From Halanaerobacter jeridensis (lineage in GTDB: Bacteria; Bacillota; Halanaerobiia; Halobacteroidales; Halobacteroidaceae), in NCBI RefSeq assembly GCF_016908315.1, contig NZ_JAFBDQ010000012.1, forward strand, positions 43,680 to 107,679: a stretch of 64,000 nt of DNA, in the 5' to 3' direction. A program made the translations under genes and the position numbers. The notes beneath the pieces are model-generated. The model was not told the origin of the DNA. It saw nothing but the letters and a program-made list of their open reading frames with translations, and made no database searches. Positions 62,561-64,000 of this stretch are shown piece after piece. How positions within the stretch are numbered: the stretch's first letter is position 1; each line of letters starts with the position of its first letter.

Positions 62561-63550
62561 TTATTCTTGAGTTCGCTTTAATTTAGGAAGACTAGACATC
62601 CAGTTTTTAGTTTTACCATATTTAATTAATTGATCAATCATTTCAATTTCAGAAAATAATAGTTGTTTAAAAAAAGATCGTACTTCTTTATCAACTATCA
62701 TTTCTTGAATACTAGCTCCGTGTAGAAAAGCAGCATTTTGCATACCGTTTAAGACCATATTAAAAATATATTCATCTCCTAATATTTCTGTAGTTTGGGG
62801 GTAGGGAATGCTGTTCGGAAATTTAGTGGGTAAAGTAACACCGTGTTTTGAGAGTAGTTTTTCTAGTTCTGCGGTTTGTTTTTGCAATACAGTAATGCCT
62901 TTATTAAGAATAAGTTTAAAGTCATTGTCACTAACGAAGCCAGTATAAATTTTGGTTTGATGAATGTGAACATAGCGGTAATTTAAATGTTCCCATAAAT
63001 GATAGATTTCATTAGCAGCTATTTCTTCTCCAGTTTTACTGCTTTTATAAAGAGGTGGATATTCAATCCAATTTTTACTTTTTAGATATTCTATATATTG
63101 ATGAAGTTTATTAACTGCTTCTTTAATAAATTCAATAAAAATCTGACGAAGTTGATCACTAAAGATAGCATCATTAATGGTTTTAATCTGTACTGATATA
63201 TTTGCTTTGAGAAAAACATATAATAAATTGGCTATATTTTCATCCTGCATAAGTTCTACTCTTTCTGGTAGATTAATGTTTGGAGGACTTGGTTTAGCAC
63301 TTTTAAGTGAGTACTTTTCCATGATTGTTTCAATTTTTTCTACTTCTGTTTGAAAGTAGTCACAGTGTTTTTTTAGAACATATTTAAAATCTTTATCATG
63401 AACAAAGTTTATGTTTAATCTAATGTTGTTAAGAAAAATATGATGCATTTGACTGAGATTCCATAATTGATGTGCTTCCTGCGAACTGATTCGAGTATGT
63501 GGCTTTTTTAATGTGTCTTCAACACCTAATAGCTCTTTTAAAAAGGACAT
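62561..63550 (-). CDS. DUF3231 family protein, two tandem ferritin-like repeats
   Basis: A 329-residue soluble, mostly helical protein made of two similar halves of about 165 residues. Each half starts with an exposed SSQEAHQLWN or AANEIYHLWEHL motif and ends in a segment with YIEYLKSKNWIEYPP or LIKYGKTKNWMSSLP. This is the DUF3231 architecture, related to ferritin-like spore coat CotF-type proteins and common in spore formers. Histidine and acidic residues are present but I cannot assign a metal site. The start follows AGGAG on the minus strand. It is convergent with the MCP gene. Function unknown. Confidence 0.88.
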   Translation of the reverse strand: MSFLKELLGVEDTLKKPHTRISSQEAHQLWNLSQMHHIFLNNIRLNINFVHDKDFKYVLKKHCDYFQTEVEKIETIMEKYSLKSAKPSPPNINLPERVELMQDENIANLLYVFLKANISVQIKTINDAIFSDQLRQIFIEFIKEAVNKLHQYIEYLKSKNWIEYPPLYKSSKTGEEIAANEIYHLWEHLNYRYVHIHQTKIYTGFVSDNDFKLILNKGITVLQKQTAELEKLLSKHGVTLPTKFPNSIPYPQTTEILGDEYIFNMVLNGMQNAAFLHGASIQEMIVDKEVRSFFKQLLFSEIEMIDQLIKYGKTKNWMSSLPKLKRTQE

Positions 63551-63662
63551 ATTTATGCTCCTATTCGTTTATAATTTGTGATTATTAATAGTATTGATAA
63601 ATTTAATTTTTTTATTCATTAGAGATTAATTTTAATTAGAGAATGTGAAAAAGAATATCATC

Positions 63663-63696
63663 AGAAGTAATCATTATTTAAATAATGATTACTTCT
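63663..63696. repeat. Perfect 34-bp palindrome
   Basis: The two 17-base halves (63663-63679 and 63680-63696) are exact reverse complements with no spacer. It lies about 110 bases upstream of the DUF3231 start and could be an operator or a cruciform-forming site. It begins AGAAGTAATCATTATTT. Confidence 0.75.
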
Positions 63697-63700
63697 ATCA

Positions 63701-63741
63701 ATTTATGTTCAGTTACTAGTTAGTCACTTATGAACATAAAT
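63701..63741. repeat. Inverted repeat with 11-bp perfect arms
   Basis: ATTTATGTTCA (63701-63711) and TGAACATAAAT (63731-63741) frame a 19-base loop, and five T follow on the plus strand. It may be a terminator remnant or part of the adjoining repeat region; there is no plus-strand gene directly upstream. Confidence 0.55.
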
Positions 63742-63797
63742 TTTTAAATACAAATCATAGTCATCAAATTGGGATTCTTGACTTTGTGTGATATAAT

Positions 63798-64000
63798 CTA
63801 TATAAAGTTTCACTTCCAGTGAAACTTTATAGCTAGAAGTAAGTAGTTAGGAGCTAGTAGTTAAAAACATAAAATCAAAACCAAGAGGCACAATCAAAAA
63901 ATAAATAACCTCACTTTAAGATAATCCCTGACCCCACTATTAAAGTAAAACTATCATTAGATGGCTGAGCAAGTTTTTCGTAGTGGCATTAAATTTAGGA
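63798..64000 (-). repeat. Second copy of the dispersed repeat family, running off the window
   Basis: The stretch opens with CTATATAAAG and a 14-bp perfect hairpin (63801-63814 with 63818-63831). It contains a 28-base block (63877-63904) matching 7753-7780 with one mismatch. It ends with 63946-63998, identical over 53 bases to the reverse complement of 7607-7659. Block order and orientation differ from the copy at 7438-8100, so elements have inserted independently. The 450 bases from 63551 to 64000 hold no gene, only these repeats and the two palindromes before them. Confidence 0.8.

Noticed and set aside
1..64000. tRNA, rRNA, CRISPR array, integrase or prophage genes
   Set aside because: No cloverleaf-like, rRNA-like or regularly spaced direct repeats and no transposase, integrase or phage structural proteins were seen on either strand.

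Overview
The window is AT-rich, and its predicted proteins are strongly acidic. It carries a quaternary-amine (glycine betaine/choline type) osmolyte importer, the two-gene minimal SUF-like Fe-S system, AdhE, many c-di-GMP and chemotaxis proteins, and tiny YjcZ-like proteins with sporulation-type promoters. This suggests an anaerobic, halophilic, motile and probably spore-forming Firmicute. My best guess is Halanaerobiales, Halobacteroidaceae-like; this is inferred from gene content, not from a marker-gene search. No rRNA, tRNA, CRISPR array, integrase or transposase gene was recognised.

Layout. 0-3 kb: tail of a cation/proton antiporter, then a LytS/LytR two-component pair. 2.9-3.6 kb: three 31-residue membrane peptides; the two on the minus strand share an AC-N17-CATAGTATA promoter pattern. 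3.6-8.1 kb: adhE, a DUF421 protein, and a 0.66 kb nested inverted-repeat element related to a copy at the window end. 8.1-13.1 kb: a large Eco57I-like adenine methyltransferase (possible type IIG restriction enzyme) and an ankyrin protein flanked by purine-rich low-complexity DNA. 13.2-18.4 kb: opuC-like ABC importer, then smsC-smsB. 18.5-29.2 kb: a PAS-GGDEF-EAL protein, DUF427, then a redox and chemosensory block (FAD disulfide oxidoreductase, two flavoproteins, DUF1622, DsrE, AhpD-like, two soluble MCP signalling proteins, GltS-like transporter, TlpA thioredoxin, Rrf2 regulator). Four copies of a 25-bp palindromic motif lie upstream of this block's transcription units.

29.2-40.3 kb: a lipoprotein with a catalytically substituted metallopeptidase domain, a TVP38-type membrane protein, transketolase, a secreted subtilase with a discoidin-like domain, an HD-GYP protein and an oligo-1,6-glucosidase. 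40.5-45.4 kb: a zinc-ribbon protein, topA and a Cache-GGDEF-EAL protein; the first and third seem to start with AUU. 45.6-57.1 kb: DUF2339 membrane protein, rhodanese, a TPR-GAF-GGDEF protein with a degenerate NTPase head, a MEDS histidine kinase followed by a response-regulator/SpoIIE-phosphatase/kinase fusion, and a split ChrA transporter. 57.2-63.6 kb: a triple periplasmic-binding-domain diguanylate cyclase with a one-base frameshift, an MCP with a cysteine-rich insert, and a DUF3231 protein.

Functionally the window is dominated by signal transduction. It encodes two proteins with intact GGDEF motifs, two with intact EAL but degenerate GGDEF motifs, and one HD-GYP protein. Three chemotaxis receptors are present (one frameshifted). 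The redox block plus the shared palindrome looks like a small regulon, and the Rrf2 gene at its end is the obvious candidate regulator, though this is inference.
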